Below are positions 18,197 to 27,235 of a stretch of 62,235 nt of DNA, piece by piece. Every line of letters starts with the position of its first letter. Within the stretch, counting starts at the first letter, position 1. Made by a program: the position numbers and the translations under genes. Source of the stretch: CAZWCX01 sp964632945 (GTDB lineage: Bacteria > Planctomycetota > MHYJ01 > WSZJ01 > CAZWCX01); NCBI GenBank assembly GCA_964632945.1, contig CAZWCX010000032.1, positions 1 to 62,235 on the forward strand. Reading direction: 5' to 3'. The notes beneath the pieces are model-generated. The model did not search any database and was not told the origin of the DNA. It saw only the letters and a list, made by a program, of their open reading frames with translations.

Positions 18197-21100
18197 CGCA
18201 GGGCGTCGACGAAAGGTTCGTGCGCGCCGCCGTCCGTCTGGGGTTCCTCTCCGCGGCCACCGCCGACCGCCTGACGGCCGCCCACGCCGGGGAAGCGCCG
18301 GACCGCCCGCTGGCGGATTGGCTGATCGCGCTCGGCGCCCTGACCGCCGCCCAGCGGATCGAAGTCGATCGCGAACTCCTTCAATCCTCCTCCGCCCGCA
18401 CCCTCGTCGATTCGCCCGGGTCCCATCCCGAAACCCCGTCGACGCGCGGCGGCTCGGAGGCGAAGACGGTGCTCCGGGCGCCGGTGCGGGACGGCACGCG
18501 ATCGGCCGCAGCCGAAACGCATCCCCGCGACGGCCGCGCGTCGTTCGCCGCGGGGCTGAGTCGGCTCGGAAAGTACGAAATCCTCGAGGAACTCGGCCGC
18601 GGCGGCATGGGCGTGGTCTATCGCGCGCGGGACCTCGCCTTGAACCGGGAGGTCGCCCTCAAGACCGCGCTCCTGGGAGGATCCGGGTCTCCCGCCGCAA
18701 TCCAGCGATTGCTGCAGGAGGCCCGGACCTCGGCCGCGCTGGACCACCCGGCGATCGTCCCCATCCACGACAGCGGCGAAGAGGATGGCGTTCCGTGGTT
18801 CGCGATGGCCTACGTGCGCGGCAAGACGCTCGACCGGATCTGGCGGGACGAGGCGACTCCGAACTTGCGGGAGCGCGTGCGGCTGATCCTGGAGGTGGCG
18901 CGCGCGGTCGCCCATGCCCACGAGCGACGGGTCATTCATCGCGATCTCAAACCGTCCAACGTCCTTCTGGACGCGGACGGACATGTCCACGTGCTCGACT
19001 TCGGACTGGCGCGGAGACTCGACGACGGCGTACGGCTGACGATGACCGGACAGATGATCGGAACTCCGCAATACATGCCTCCCGAGCAGATCGACGGGGA
19101 ACGCGATCGGATCGGCCCCGCGTCCGACGTGTACGCGCTCGGGGCCCTGCTGTTCGAGGCGACCACCGGTCGAGCGCCGTTCATCGGCGCCACCCCGGCG
19201 GAGATCGTGCTGGCGGCCCTGACCCAGGACCCGCCGTCCCCGCGCTCCCTGTCGCCGCGAGTGCCGGTCGACCTCGAGACCGTCTGTCTCCGCGCGCTGG
19301 AGAAGGAGCCGGAACGGCGCTACCTCCACGCCGGCGAGTTTGCCGACGACCTGGATCGCTGGCTTCGCGGCGAAGCCATCCAGGCCCGCCCCGTCGGCCG
19401 CGGCACGCTGCTCATTCGCCGCGCCTGGAGAAACAAGACTCGCTCCGCCGTGCTCGCCGTTCTGATTCTGGCCGCGCTCTGGGGCGCGTGGGAGACCCTT
19501 TCCTCCCGCCGCCTGCAGGAGCGGGTGCGCTCGGACCTCCGCCAAAGGGCCGGAACCTACCTGTCCACCGCCCTCGACCTGCGCCGACAGGGACTTCCCA
19601 TGCCCAGGATCCAGGCCGATCTTCGCCCGAAGATGCTCGCCGCCGTGCGCGAGGCCGAAGCCCAGGAACCCGGCCGGGCGGAACCGGCCTACTTCGAAGG
19701 TCGCATGGCGCGAGCCGTACTCGCGTTCGATGAGGCCCTGGTCGCGCAGGATCGGGCGCTCGCCCGCGAGCCCGGGTTCCTCCCGTCCCGATACGAGCGC
19801 GCGATCCTGCTTTCGCGCAAGCGGCTCAGCCTTCTCGATGATCTGCGCCAACGCGCCGCCCACGAGGCGATCCGACGTCTGACTCCGCCGGGTGCAGACG
19901 CGACCGGTGCGCCCGATCCTCAAGCGGTGTCGATCCCCGGCAACGACGAACTCGAAGAGGCGGACCCCGAAGCCCGCCGGCTGCGGGACCGCATTCTCGA
20001 GGACTTGCGGATCCTCGAAGCCGGCATGTCGGCGCGAACCGGTCCGTCGCCGGCTTCGCCCGAAACACCGTCCACCGGCGACGGGACCCCCGATCTTCGT
20101 CCCGCCCATCTCGCGTGCGCCCGCGGATTCGCCCTCGCCTGTCGCAACGCCTCCCGAGAGGATCGCCAGGAGGCCCGCGAACTTCTGCGCGCCGCACTTG
20201 CGGAAGATCCGCAGCTCGAAGAGGCGGTCGAGGCATGGGGGGCGGTCGAGGAGTCCGAATCGCGCTGGCGGGAGGCCCTCGACGTCTTCACGCGCGGCCT
20301 CGAGCACGACCGAGGGTTCACACCCTTCTGGATCTCGCGCGCCCGTGTCCTGCTCAAACGCGGGCATGAGATTTCCCTCCGGGGGGAGGATCCCGAACCG
20401 GACTTCGCCGCCGCCGAGGCGGACTTCCGCAAAGCCCTCGCCCTCGACCCCGGCCACGTCGAGACCTGGAACTACCTCGGCCAGTTGGAAACCAAGCGCG
20501 CGAGCTGGCTCGAGGACAGGAACGGCGACGCGGACGGCGCGATGTCCCGGGCCATCGCGGCCTTCGATTGCGCGGTGGAACGGGAGCCGGACAACCCCCA
20601 CCACCTGCTCAAGCGCGGCATCGCCCGAATGAACTGGGGCGCGATCTGGAAAGGGCGGGGGCAGGAACCCGTGGAGCACTACCGGGCGGCCGAGGAGGAT
20701 CTCAGCCGCGCGCTGCGGGCATACCCGGAGTCCGCCGAATATTGGTCGGCCCTGGCCGCCACCCACGGGAACTGGGCCAATTGGCTGCACCAGCGGGGCG
20801 AGAACTCGGATGAACTGTACGCCCGGGCAACGGAAGAGATGGACCGCGCCGTGGCCTGCAACCCGCGCCTCGCCAGCGCATGGACAACGCGCGCGCAGGT
20901 CTGCAGTTCCTGGGCGCTGGCGCGCAAGTCTCGCGGCGGCGATCCCGTACCCTTGTATGCGCGCGCGGAAAGCGACTTTCGCAGAGGCCTCGGCCTGGCT
21001 CCCGACTCCTTCCTCGAGTGGGCGTATCTCGGCGATCTCCTGATGAACTGGGCGCTGCTGGACGCCGCCCGACGCGAGGACGCCGGCCCCCGTTTCGAGC

Positions 21101-22266
21101 GCGCGGTCGAGGCCCACCGCAGATCCCTCCAGGTCAATCCCGAGTCCGCCGGCGGATGGCGCTCGCTGGGTCTCACCCTGGTCAACTGGGCCATGTACCG
21201 CAAGGAGCGCGGGGAAGATCCCGGCCCGGTCTTCGAGCAGGCCCGCGACGCCCTCGCCGAGGCCTTGCGCCGCAACCCCGGGGACCCCAACGGGTGGCTT
21301 CGGCGCGCGGCGCTGTGGATCAACTGGGGCAATCATCTCTCGGAAACCGGGGGCGAACCCGAGGCGCTCTGGATGGAAGGACTGTCGGATCTGATCAAGG
21401 CGCGGGAGCTCGGTCCCGGCCTCGCGGAACCCTGGCTGGCCGAAGCCAAGGCCCGGCTCGCCCTGGGCCTCCGCGCGCAGAAGGCCGACCGCGATCCCGC
21501 TGGCGAATTCGAACGCGCGCTCGCCGCGGCCGGGGAGTGCCTCTCCCGCGACCGAAGCCAGGTCGAGGCACTGCTGCTCCGCACGGAAGTCCGTCTCTAC
21601 CTGTCGTTCACCCGGCAAAAGCGCGGGGAGGACGTCGCCCCGCTCTACCTCGCCAGCCTGGCCGATCTCGAACGGATCGAGCAGATCCACCCCGCCCACG
21701 CCGTCGCCGCCTTCCAACGCGGCCTGCTGTGCGCCCGCATGGAAGTCTGGGGGGAGGCGGTCGCCGCCTACGAACGGGCGTTCGAACTCGACTCCGCCCG
21801 GGAAAAGTCGGCGGCCGGGTTCCTGAAGGCGGCGCGACGCGAATTCGCCCGCATCACGGCGCTTCCGCCTCCCCTGCGCATCCTCCAGTCCGCGCAAGAC
21901 AGCCTCAAGCTCGGACGGTACCATCAGTCCCGAGAGGAGTACGGGGAGTACCTGCGGCTCGCCGAAGAGGCCGCCCGAACGCTCCCCCAGGCCGAACGCG
22001 ACCGCCTCTTTTCGACCCGCCACGTGGAGTACGCCCACTTCAACCGCGCCTGCGTCCTGGCGGTCCTGTCCACCGGCCGGAAAAACCCGATCGACGATCC
22101 CCGCCCCATCCCTGAAGCGCAGGAATACCGCGACGCGGCGTTCCTGCATCTGGAAGCGTGTCTGAACTCAACCCCCCGCGAGCGGAAGGCCGTCGAAACC
22201 GATCCCGATCTCGTCCGCCTGCGGGACGACCCGCGGTGGGAAGCCCTGCTCGGCCGGCTCAAGTGA
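18193..22266 (+). CDS. Membrane Ser/Thr protein kinase with 46-residue TPR-like repeats (kinase 3)
   Basis: 1357 residues and translationally coupled to kinase 2. N-terminal module ~8-65 ('LADWLIALGALTAAQR'); Ser/Thr-rich linker ~66-120; kinase domain ~127-390 with 'GRGGMGVV', Lys157, 'HRDLKPSN' (Asp251), DFG 269-271 and 'GTPQYMPPEQ'; a membrane helix near residues 420-435 ('AVLAVLILAALWGAW'). Ten 46-residue TPR-like repeats occupy 20287-21666, followed by a normal TPR and the same kind of C-terminal tail as kinase 2 ('RLRDDPRWEALL'). The activation segment is nearly identical to those of kinases 1 and 2, suggesting recent common origin or shared regulation. Confidence 0.93.
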   Translation: MTQGVDERFVRAAVRLGFLSAATADRLTAAHAGEAPDRPLADWLIALGALTAAQRIEVDRELLQSSSARTLVDSPGSHPETPSTRGGSEAKTVLRAPVRDGTRSAAAETHPRDGRASFAAGLSRLGKYEILEELGRGGMGVVYRARDLALNREVALKTALLGGSGSPAAIQRLLQEARTSAALDHPAIVPIHDSGEEDGVPWFAMAYVRGKTLDRIWRDEATPNLRERVRLILEVARAVAHAHERRVIHRDLKPSNVLLDADGHVHVLDFGLARRLDDGVRLTMTGQMIGTPQYMPPEQIDGERDRIGPASDVYALGALLFEATTGRAPFIGATPAEIVLAALTQDPPSPRSLSPRVPVDLETVCLRALEKEPERRYLHAGEFADDLDRWLRGEAIQARPVGRGTLLIRRAWRNKTRSAVLAVLILAALWGAWETLSSRRLQERVRSDLRQRAGTYLSTALDLRRQGLPMPRIQADLRPKMLAAVREAEAQEPGRAEPAYFEGRMARAVLAFDEALVAQDRALAREPGFLPSRYERAILLSRKRLSLLDDLRQRAAHEAIRRLTPPGADATGAPDPQAVSIPGNDELEEADPEARRLRDRILEDLRILEAGMSARTGPSPASPETPSTGDGTPDLRPAHLACARGFALACRNASREDRQEARELLRAALAEDPQLEEAVEAWGAVEESESRWREALDVFTRGLEHDRGFTPFWISRARVLLKRGHEISLRGEDPEPDFAAAEADFRKALALDPGHVETWNYLGQLETKRASWLEDRNGDADGAMSRAIAAFDCAVEREPDNPHHLLKRGIARMNWGAIWKGRGQEPVEHYRAAEEDLSRALRAYPESAEYWSALAATHGNWANWLHQRGENSDELYARATEEMDRAVACNPRLASAWTTRAQVCSSWALARKSRGGDPVPLYARAESDFRRGLGLAPDSFLEWAYLGDLLMNWALLDAARREDAGPRFERAVEAHRRSLQVNPESAGGWRSLGLTLVNWAMYRKERGEDPGPVFEQARDALAEALRRNPGDPNGWLRRAALWINWGNHLSETGGEPEALWMEGLSDLIKARELGPGLAEPWLAEAKARLALGLRAQKADRDPAGEFERALAAAGECLSRDRSQVEALLLRTEVRLYLSFTRQKRGEDVAPLYLASLADLERIEQIHPAHAVAAFQRGLLCARMEVWGEAVAAYERAFELDSAREKSAAGFLKAARREFARITALPPPLRILQSAQDSLKLGRYHQSREEYGEYLRLAEEAARTLPQAERDRLFSTRHVEYAHFNRACVLAVLSTGRKNPIDDPRPIPEAQEYRDAAFLHLEACLNSTPRERKAVETDPDLVRLRDDPRWEALLGRLK
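20287..21666 (+). repeat. Ten tandem 46-residue TPR-like repeats in kinase 3
   Basis: Ten consecutive units of exactly 138 bases with no indel by manual count. 'RGEDP' recurs near positions 32-36 in several units. The register is the same as in kinases 1 and 2. Confidence 0.85.
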
Positions 22267-22320
22267 GCCGGACCGCGCGCCCTTCGTTCGGCGGAAAATC
22301 GTTCGCCCGCCCGGATCCGT

Positions 22321-22326
22321 TATGAT
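22321..22326 (+). promoter_or_regulatory. Candidate -10 element of the thioesterase gene
   Basis: TATGAT (five of six consensus bases) lies 38 nt before the ATG at 22365. The -35 region at proper spacing (around 22298-22304) is weak, so this is tentative. Confidence 0.35.
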
Positions 22327-22364
22327 TCAATCCCCGGCCGTCCCCGGTTGAACAGGAGCCCCCG

Positions 22365-22793
22365 ATGCCCGACAAGTTCCACTTCTCCACCGAGGTGCGC
22401 GTCCGCCTCCCGGAGACCGACGTGATGGGGATCGTCTTCCACGGCTACTTCTTCACGTACATGGAAGTCGGGCGCATGGACTACCTGCGGAATCTCGGCC
22501 TGACCGAGGACGTCAAGCCGATCAAGGGCTTCGACAACGTGGTCGTCCACGTGGGATGCGACTTCGCTTCGCCGGCGCGCTTCGACGATCCGCTGGTCGT
22601 CTACGTGCGGATCGCCGAGATCAAGCGCTCGTCTTTCCGCTTCGAGTTCCAGATCCACCACAAGCGCGAGAACCGGATCGTCGCGACGGGGGAATCGGTC
22701 CATTGCGCCATCGACAAGGCGACCTGGAAGCCGATCGACGTGCCGGAACCCTTCCGCGAAACCATCCATCGTTTCGAGGGCTGGCCGGCCTGA
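22365..22793 (+). CDS. Acyl-CoA thioesterase of the YbgC/4HBT hotdog family
   Basis: 142 residues, the normal size for a single hotdog domain. The N-terminal 'RVRLPETDVMGIVFHGYFFTY' carries the family's catalytic Asp (Asp19) and the following His-Gly and Tyr positions; 'EVGRMDYLRNLG' forms the central helix. Proteins of this type hydrolyse short-chain or aromatic acyl-CoA thioesters in the cytoplasm; the actual substrate cannot be told from sequence. It stands between the kinase operon and a convergent methyltransferase gene and probably has its own promoter. Confidence 0.85.
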   Translation: MPDKFHFSTEVRVRLPETDVMGIVFHGYFFTYMEVGRMDYLRNLGLTEDVKPIKGFDNVVVHVGCDFASPARFDDPLVVYVRIAEIKRSSFRFEFQIHHKRENRIVATGESVHCAIDKATWKPIDVPEPFRETIHRFEGWPA

Positions 22794-22839
22794 GCGCCGG
22801 TCCGCATTCACGCCGGCCGCGGCCGCCCGATCCGGGACG

Positions 22840-23607
22840 CTACGGCCGGAGACGCGCCGCGATCAGGACGTACCAGTGGTTGCAGTGCGTCTCCCCCTCG
22901 CGTTCCTCGACGGCAAGGAGGCGCCGCTGCCGCTCGTCCAATCCCGCAACCAGGTCGAGGATGCAGCGCTGATCCGCAGGCGCCACACCGTCGGTCAGGG
23001 ACGAGAGCGGGCGCAACTGCGTGTAGGGCTCCACCCACTCCACGAGGAATCCCGCCTCTTCCAGCAGCGTCCGCCAGCGGCTCGGCCGATACTGCCGCAC
23101 GTGGGACCGGTCGTGCAGCGCGTCGAGCCGGTTCATGATCTCGTCGGCTTCGTCATCCTCCGGACCGCTGCGGTCATCGATGACGAGAATTCCCCCCGGT
23201 CGGAGCACCCGGCGCATCTCCGTCAGCGCGCGACCGATTCGCGGGAAGTGGTGCGCGGCTCTCCGGCAGGTGACGCGGTCGAATCCGCGATTCGGGAACG
23301 GAAGAGATTCCGCGTCCCCCTGCACCCAGCGCGCGCCTCGTTCGCCGCGCTTCGCGGCCAGGCCGCAGGCCTCGCGCAACATCTCGCGGGTCAAGTCGAT
23401 CCCGACGACGCCCCCCGACTGCAACGCCGCCGCCAGGGCCGTATGCCCGGTCCCGGTCCCCACATCCAACACCCGCGCGCCGGGGAACAACCGCGCCCGC
23501 TCCACGACCTGCGCAAGGACCTGGGGGTCGGTGTGCGTTGCACTGGTCACATAGCGGCCCGCACGTTCCCCGAAGATGCGCCGGGCGGCATCCTGCGGTC
23601 GTTCCAT
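22840..23607 (-). CDS. Class I SAM-dependent methyltransferase (YcgJ-like)
   Basis: 255 residues from ATG 23607, which has GGGGAG 8 nt upstream; an earlier in-frame start at 23658 adds 17 residues without resemblance. Motif I 'VLDVGTGTGHTALA' binds SAM; motif II region 'WVQGDAESLPFPNRGFDRV', then 'CRRAAHHF' and 'VLRPGGILVIDD'. The order and the 'AAHHF' signature resemble B. subtilis YcgJ-type methyltransferases. The acceptor is unknown. It is divergent from ktrB with a 131-bp shared region and converges with the thioesterase gene. Confidence 0.85.
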   Translation of the reverse strand: MERPQDAARRIFGERAGRYVTSATHTDPQVLAQVVERARLFPGARVLDVGTGTGHTALAAALQSGGVVGIDLTREMLREACGLAAKRGERGARWVQGDAESLPFPNRGFDRVTCRRAAHHFPRIGRALTEMRRVLRPGGILVIDDRSGPEDDEADEIMNRLDALHDRSHVRQYRPSRWRTLLEEAGFLVEWVEPYTQLRPLSSLTDGVAPADQRCILDLVAGLDERQRRLLAVEEREGETHCNHWYVLIAARLRP

Positions 23608-23647
23608 CGGTTGCACTCCCCTGGTTTTCCCCCTCCCCGGTTCCTCC

Positions 23648-23675
23648 ATCCTTGCCACGGGGTGGAAATTGTCAA
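23648..23675 (-). promoter_or_regulatory. Sigma70-like promoter of the methyltransferase gene
   Basis: On the minus strand, perfect TTGACA (23675-23670), 16-nt spacer, AAGGAT (23653-23648), giving a leader of about 35 nt to ATG 23607. The opposite strand carries a TGCTAAT-like element (23694-23700) that might serve ktrB, but I find no well-spaced -35 for it. Confidence 0.45.
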
Positions 23676-23738
23676 GCGTTCCCCGCCCGCTCGTGCTAAT
23701 CTGCCCCCCGTATCGTCGATTCCGGAGCGGTGTCCTCC

Positions 23739-25478
23739 ATGCGAGAGTGGGTTCTGCGCGGGGCCGCGATCGTCGCGCTCACCTCCCTCGTCCTCGAATT
23801 CGGCTTCCCGCTCACGCCCACGCGGGTAGCCGTCCTTCACTCCATCGACCTGGCCGTCGCCGCCATCCTGATCGGGGATGTCCTCTGGCGACTGCACCGG
23901 TCCGGCGGAAAAGTCGCGCACCTGCGCGCCCACTGGATTGAATTCCTCGCCCTCGCCCTGGTCGCCGCGGAAATCGGCCTTGCCATCGCCGCGGGGGTCC
24001 CGGCCGCCTTCGCCGGGCTCTACGTCATCGGCGCCCAGGCCTACCTGATCGTGCGGTTGGTCCTGGCTGCCGTGCGCGCCAACGAAAAACTCGCTGCCAC
24101 AAGACTGCGCCCCGCCTGGGTGCTTGTCGGGGGCTTTCTGATCCTGATCCTGTTCGGCACCCTCCTGCTCCTCCTGCCGAATTGCCACGCCGCCGAGGCC
24201 GCGCCGTGGACCCTTCTCGACGCCTTTTTCACCGCGACCAGCGCGGCCTGCGTGACCGGACTCACCGTCCGCGACGTCGGCACCGACCTGTCCTTCCGCG
24301 GCCAGGTCGTGCTGCTCGCCCTCATCCAGACGGGCGGGCTCGGCATCGTCACCCTGACCATGTTCCTGACCTACGTCCAGAGCCGGACGCTGCAACTCCG
24401 CCAGATGATCATGATTCGCGGTCTCCTGAGCATCGAAGGCTTGGGCGACGTCGGTCGTTTCCTGGTGCATGCGCTGGTCGTCACGCTTCTCGCGGAATTG
24501 CTCGGAGCGGCGGTGCTGTTCCATTACTACGCCGAACCGGGTCTCGGGATCGCGGAGCGGGCGTGGTGGGGCCTCTTCCACTCGGTTTCCGCCTTCTGCA
24601 ACGCGGGCTTCGGGCTCTCCGCCGACAGCTTCATGCGCCAGTCCGGGAATCCCCCCGTCCTCCTCATGATCTGCGCCCTGGTCATCGCCGGCGGCATCGG
24701 CTTCCCGGTCATCAACGATCTCCTGCACGTCGAGGTCGGCGGCCTGCCGTGGTACCGGCGCCGGCGGTGGTCCTTCCGATTCATTCGGCGCACGGATTCG
24801 ATCGCGCGCCTCTCCCTGAACACGAAACTCGTCCTGACGGCCACCCTCCTGCTCCTCGGCGTGGGCACCCTCCTGTTCGCCCTCTCCGAGCAGGACCGGA
24901 CGCTTGCCGGCCTCGCCCCGGGAGAGCGGGCGACGGCCGCATTTTTCCAGGCGGTCATGCCCCGCACGGCCGGATTCAACTCGGTCGAGATGTCCTCCCT
25001 CGGCGACGCGACTCTCCTGCTGCTCATGGTCCTGATGGTGATCGGCGCCTCCCCGGTATCCACCGGCGGAGGGATCAAGACGACCAGTTTCCTGATCCTC
25101 GCGCTCACGCTGCGGGCCATTCTGCACAGTCGCGAAACGATCGACGCCTTCGGCCGCTCCATTCCCCGGCGCGCGCTCAACACGGCCGTCTCGATCTGCA
25201 TCCTGTACGGACTCGCATTTCTCGGCCTTGTGACCGTCCTGCTGACCACGCAGCCGCAGCTCGGATTCCTGCATGTCGCATTTGAATCCGTCTCGGCACT
25301 GAGCACCGTCGGACTCTCCATCGGGGTCACCGGCGCCGTCGATCCCTTGGGACGGTTTGCCTTGTGCGCTGCGATGCTGTTCGGTCGCGTGGGGCCGCTG
25401 GCCGTGGCGCTGTCGGTGATCTCGCAACCGGATCCCTTGAGGTACCAGTATCCCGAGGAAGGCGTGGTGGTGTCCTGA
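23739..25478 (+). CDS. ktrB: Potassium uptake channel subunit, TrkH/KtrB family
   Basis: 579 residues from ATG 23739 (an in-frame GTG at 23730 is possible). The four selectivity-filter loops of the TrkH/KtrB superfamily are visible: 'CVTGLT' (~171-176), 'FCNAGFGL', 'MPRTAGFNS' and 'LSTVGLS', with 'STGGGIKTTS' before the last membrane pair. Residues 1-125 contain about three extra hydrophobic segments ahead of the KtrB-like core. Inner membrane location. The stop overlaps the start of the cognate cytosolic gating subunit (TGATG, 25476-25480), so the two are made together. Confidence 0.92.
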   Translation: MREWVLRGAAIVALTSLVLEFGFPLTPTRVAVLHSIDLAVAAILIGDVLWRLHRSGGKVAHLRAHWIEFLALALVAAEIGLAIAAGVPAAFAGLYVIGAQAYLIVRLVLAAVRANEKLAATRLRPAWVLVGGFLILILFGTLLLLLPNCHAAEAAPWTLLDAFFTATSAACVTGLTVRDVGTDLSFRGQVVLLALIQTGGLGIVTLTMFLTYVQSRTLQLRQMIMIRGLLSIEGLGDVGRFLVHALVVTLLAELLGAAVLFHYYAEPGLGIAERAWWGLFHSVSAFCNAGFGLSADSFMRQSGNPPVLLMICALVIAGGIGFPVINDLLHVEVGGLPWYRRRRWSFRFIRRTDSIARLSLNTKLVLTATLLLLGVGTLLFALSEQDRTLAGLAPGERATAAFFQAVMPRTAGFNSVEMSSLGDATLLLLMVLMVIGASPVSTGGGIKTTSFLILALTLRAILHSRETIDAFGRSIPRRALNTAVSICILYGLAFLGLVTVLLTTQPQLGFLHVAFESVSALSTVGLSIGVTGAVDPLGRFALCAAMLFGRVGPLAVALSVISQPDPLRYQYPEEGVVVS

Positions 25479-26158
25479 TGAAGTATGCCGTCGTGGGGTT
25501 GGGCCTGTTCGGAAAGTCGCTGGCGATCCATCTGGCCCGCGCGGGAGCCGAGGTCATCGCCGTGGATTCGCGCCTGGACCTGGTGGACGACATCAAACCG
25601 GACGTGTCCGTCGCCGTCTGCCTGGACGCGACGGACGAGCGCGAACTCCGCTCCCAGGGGATTCACGACGTGGACGTCCTCGTCGCCTCCATCGGCGACA
25701 ATTTCGAGTCCAACCAGATGCTGGTCATGATGGCCAAGCGACTCGGCGTTCCCAAGGTTATTGCCCGCGCGCCCTCGGAGAAACACGAGAGGATCCTTCG
25801 CCTGATCGGCGCGGACGAGGTCGTGCTGCCCGAGGAGCAGGCGGCGCGCGAACTCTCCAAGCGCCTGGCGCAACCCTCCCTGAAGGGATACCTCGCCCTG
25901 TTCGAGGGGTACAGCGTCATGGAAGTCGAAGCGCCGGAGGCCTTTCAGGGTAAAACGCTGGCGGAGTTGGACCTCAAACGCCGTCACCACGTCAGCGTGA
26001 TGGCGACCCGCCGGCCATCGCCGGACGATCCGAACCAGACCATCTTCAACGCCATCCCCCTGGGTTCCGACCGGGTCGAAAAGGGGGACGTCCTGTTCCT
26101 CGTGGGACGTGACGAACACATCAAGGCGCTGTTCCCCCCCCCGGGGCAGTCCGCTTGA
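25478..26158 (+). CDS. ktrA: Potassium uptake regulatory subunit, KtrA/TrkA (RCK) family
   Basis: 226 residues: RCK_N ~1-120 and RCK_C ~135-222, the single-RCK KtrA layout rather than the duplicated TrkA. The Rossmann motif 'VVGLGLFG' (5-12) and the acidic Asp30 at the end of beta-2 ('IAVDS') indicate NAD(H)/ATP-type nucleotide binding. It forms the cytosolic gating ring for the KtrB pore encoded immediately upstream. Start ATG 25478 overlaps the ktrB stop. Confidence 0.92.
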   Translation: MKYAVVGLGLFGKSLAIHLARAGAEVIAVDSRLDLVDDIKPDVSVAVCLDATDERELRSQGIHDVDVLVASIGDNFESNQMLVMMAKRLGVPKVIARAPSEKHERILRLIGADEVVLPEEQAARELSKRLAQPSLKGYLALFEGYSVMEVEAPEAFQGKTLAELDLKRRHHVSVMATRRPSPDDPNQTIFNAIPLGSDRVEKGDVLFLVGRDEHIKALFPPPGQSA

Positions 26159-26506
26159 CGGGGCCGCGGCACGGGACCCCCCGGCGACGCAGCGCCGGGT
26201 GCGCCCGGCGTTCTTCCCCGTGGCGCGACCGCATCCGCGTCCGGACGGACCCGACCGTCGGAGAGTTGACGGCAACGGGAACCTCGGCTACTCTGTCGCA
26301 CGTCGCGCCTCCTGGCGTGAGGCTCATCCCCTTTCGCGAGTTGCCGATGGCCTGCCGGTCGATCCGTTCGCCCGCCGCCGTTTCTTCTCCGGCCGGCGAT
26401 CGCGAAGGCGGAACCGCGGCCCGGACTCTCCCGTACCCGCCCGGGGACCGCCGCGCCGGCGTCCCCCCCACGCGCCGCTGCGGCGCGGACTCGTAGGACG
26501 GATCCC
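26159..26506. other. 348-bp gap ahead of the peptidase/amidoligase pair
   Basis: No coding sequence supported; open frames here are Arg/Pro/Ser-rich composition artefacts. It holds a good promoter candidate at 26266-26294, leaving a leader of about 205 nt for the downstream operon. Confidence 0.5.
26266..26294 (+). promoter_or_regulatory. Sigma70-like promoter of the C39 peptidase/amidoligase operon
   Basis: TTGACG (26266-26271), 17-nt spacer, TACTCT (26289-26294). Spacing is ideal and the only downstream plus-strand genes are 26507 and 27232. Confidence 0.5.
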
Positions 26507-27235
26507 GTGCCTCGACGGTCGTTCCAGCTCCACGTCCCGCGGTTTGCGCAGCCCAATGCCGTGACCTGCGGTCCGACTTGCCTGTTCTCCGTCTATCGGT
26601 ACTACGGCCGGGACTGGGACCTGGACGATGTCATCGCGGAAACTCCGCGCAATCCCGACGGCGGAACCCTCGCCGTCTACCTGGGGATCGCCGCCCTGCG
26701 ACGCGGTTTTCATGCGGCCCTCTACCCGTACAACCTCCGCGTGTTCGACCCCACCTGGTTCACCCTCGCCCCGAAGGAACTCGACGAGAAGCTGCGCCTG
26801 CGCGCGCGACACGTCCGCTCCTCCCGCCTCCGACGCACACTGAAGGCGTACCGCCGCTTCCTGCGACTGCGCGGCGCCGTCCGCTTCGCGGAACTCACCC
26901 CCCACTTGCTGATGGACATCCTCGACCGGCACCACCCGATCCTCACCGGCCTCTCCGCCACCTACCTGTACCGGGAAAGTCGGGAGCGCCAGGATGAGAT
27001 GATCGACGACGACATTCGCGGGGAACCGACCGGCCACTTCGTGGTCGTCGTCGGATACGACCGGCGCGGACGCGATTTCACCGTCTGCGATCCCTACAGC
27101 ATCATCCCTTTCAGCGGGACGGGGAGCTACCGGGTGACGGCGCCCCGACTCCTCAATTCCATCCTGCTCGGGGACGTCACCTACGACGCCGTCCTGCTCG
27201 AAATCTGGCCGCCGACCGCCCGGAGGGAGTCATGA
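26507..27235 (+). CDS. Peptidase C39-like cysteine peptidase/amidohydrolase
   Basis: 242 residues from GTG 26507. A papain-like C39 fold is indicated by an apparently complete catalytic set: Gln15 (oxyanion), Cys21 in 'TCGPTC', His177 in 'GHFVVVVGYD' and Asp195 in 'VCDPYS'. There is no signal peptide and no ABC transporter fusion, so this is a stand-alone cytoplasmic enzyme rather than a bacteriocin-leader processing exporter. Its TGA overlaps the start of the next gene (27232), an RLAN/ATP-grasp/GCS2 amidoligase. Related peptidases accompany amidoligases in predicted peptide-metabolite clusters, where they may trim or transfer the product; that role is inference. Confidence 0.8.
   Translation: MPRRSFQLHVPRFAQPNAVTCGPTCLFSVYRYYGRDWDLDDVIAETPRNPDGGTLAVYLGIAALRRGFHAALYPYNLRVFDPTWFTLAPKELDEKLRLRARHVRSSRLRRTLKAYRRFLRLRGAVRFAELTPHLLMDILDRHHPILTGLSATYLYRESRERQDEMIDDDIRGEPTGHFVVVVGYDRRGRDFTVCDPYSIIPFSGTGSYRVTAPRLLNSILLGDVTYDAVLLEIWPPTARRES

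Noticed and set aside
17944..22149. A 1401-residue minus-strand open frame across kinase 3
   Set aside because: Same antisense artefact; the plus strand encodes a kinase with intact motifs and 46-residue repeats.
23547..25427. A 626-residue, Asp/Glu/Gln-rich minus-strand open frame opposite ktrB
   Set aside because: The composition is what antisense of a hydrophobic membrane protein produces; ktrB on the plus strand has all four filter loops.
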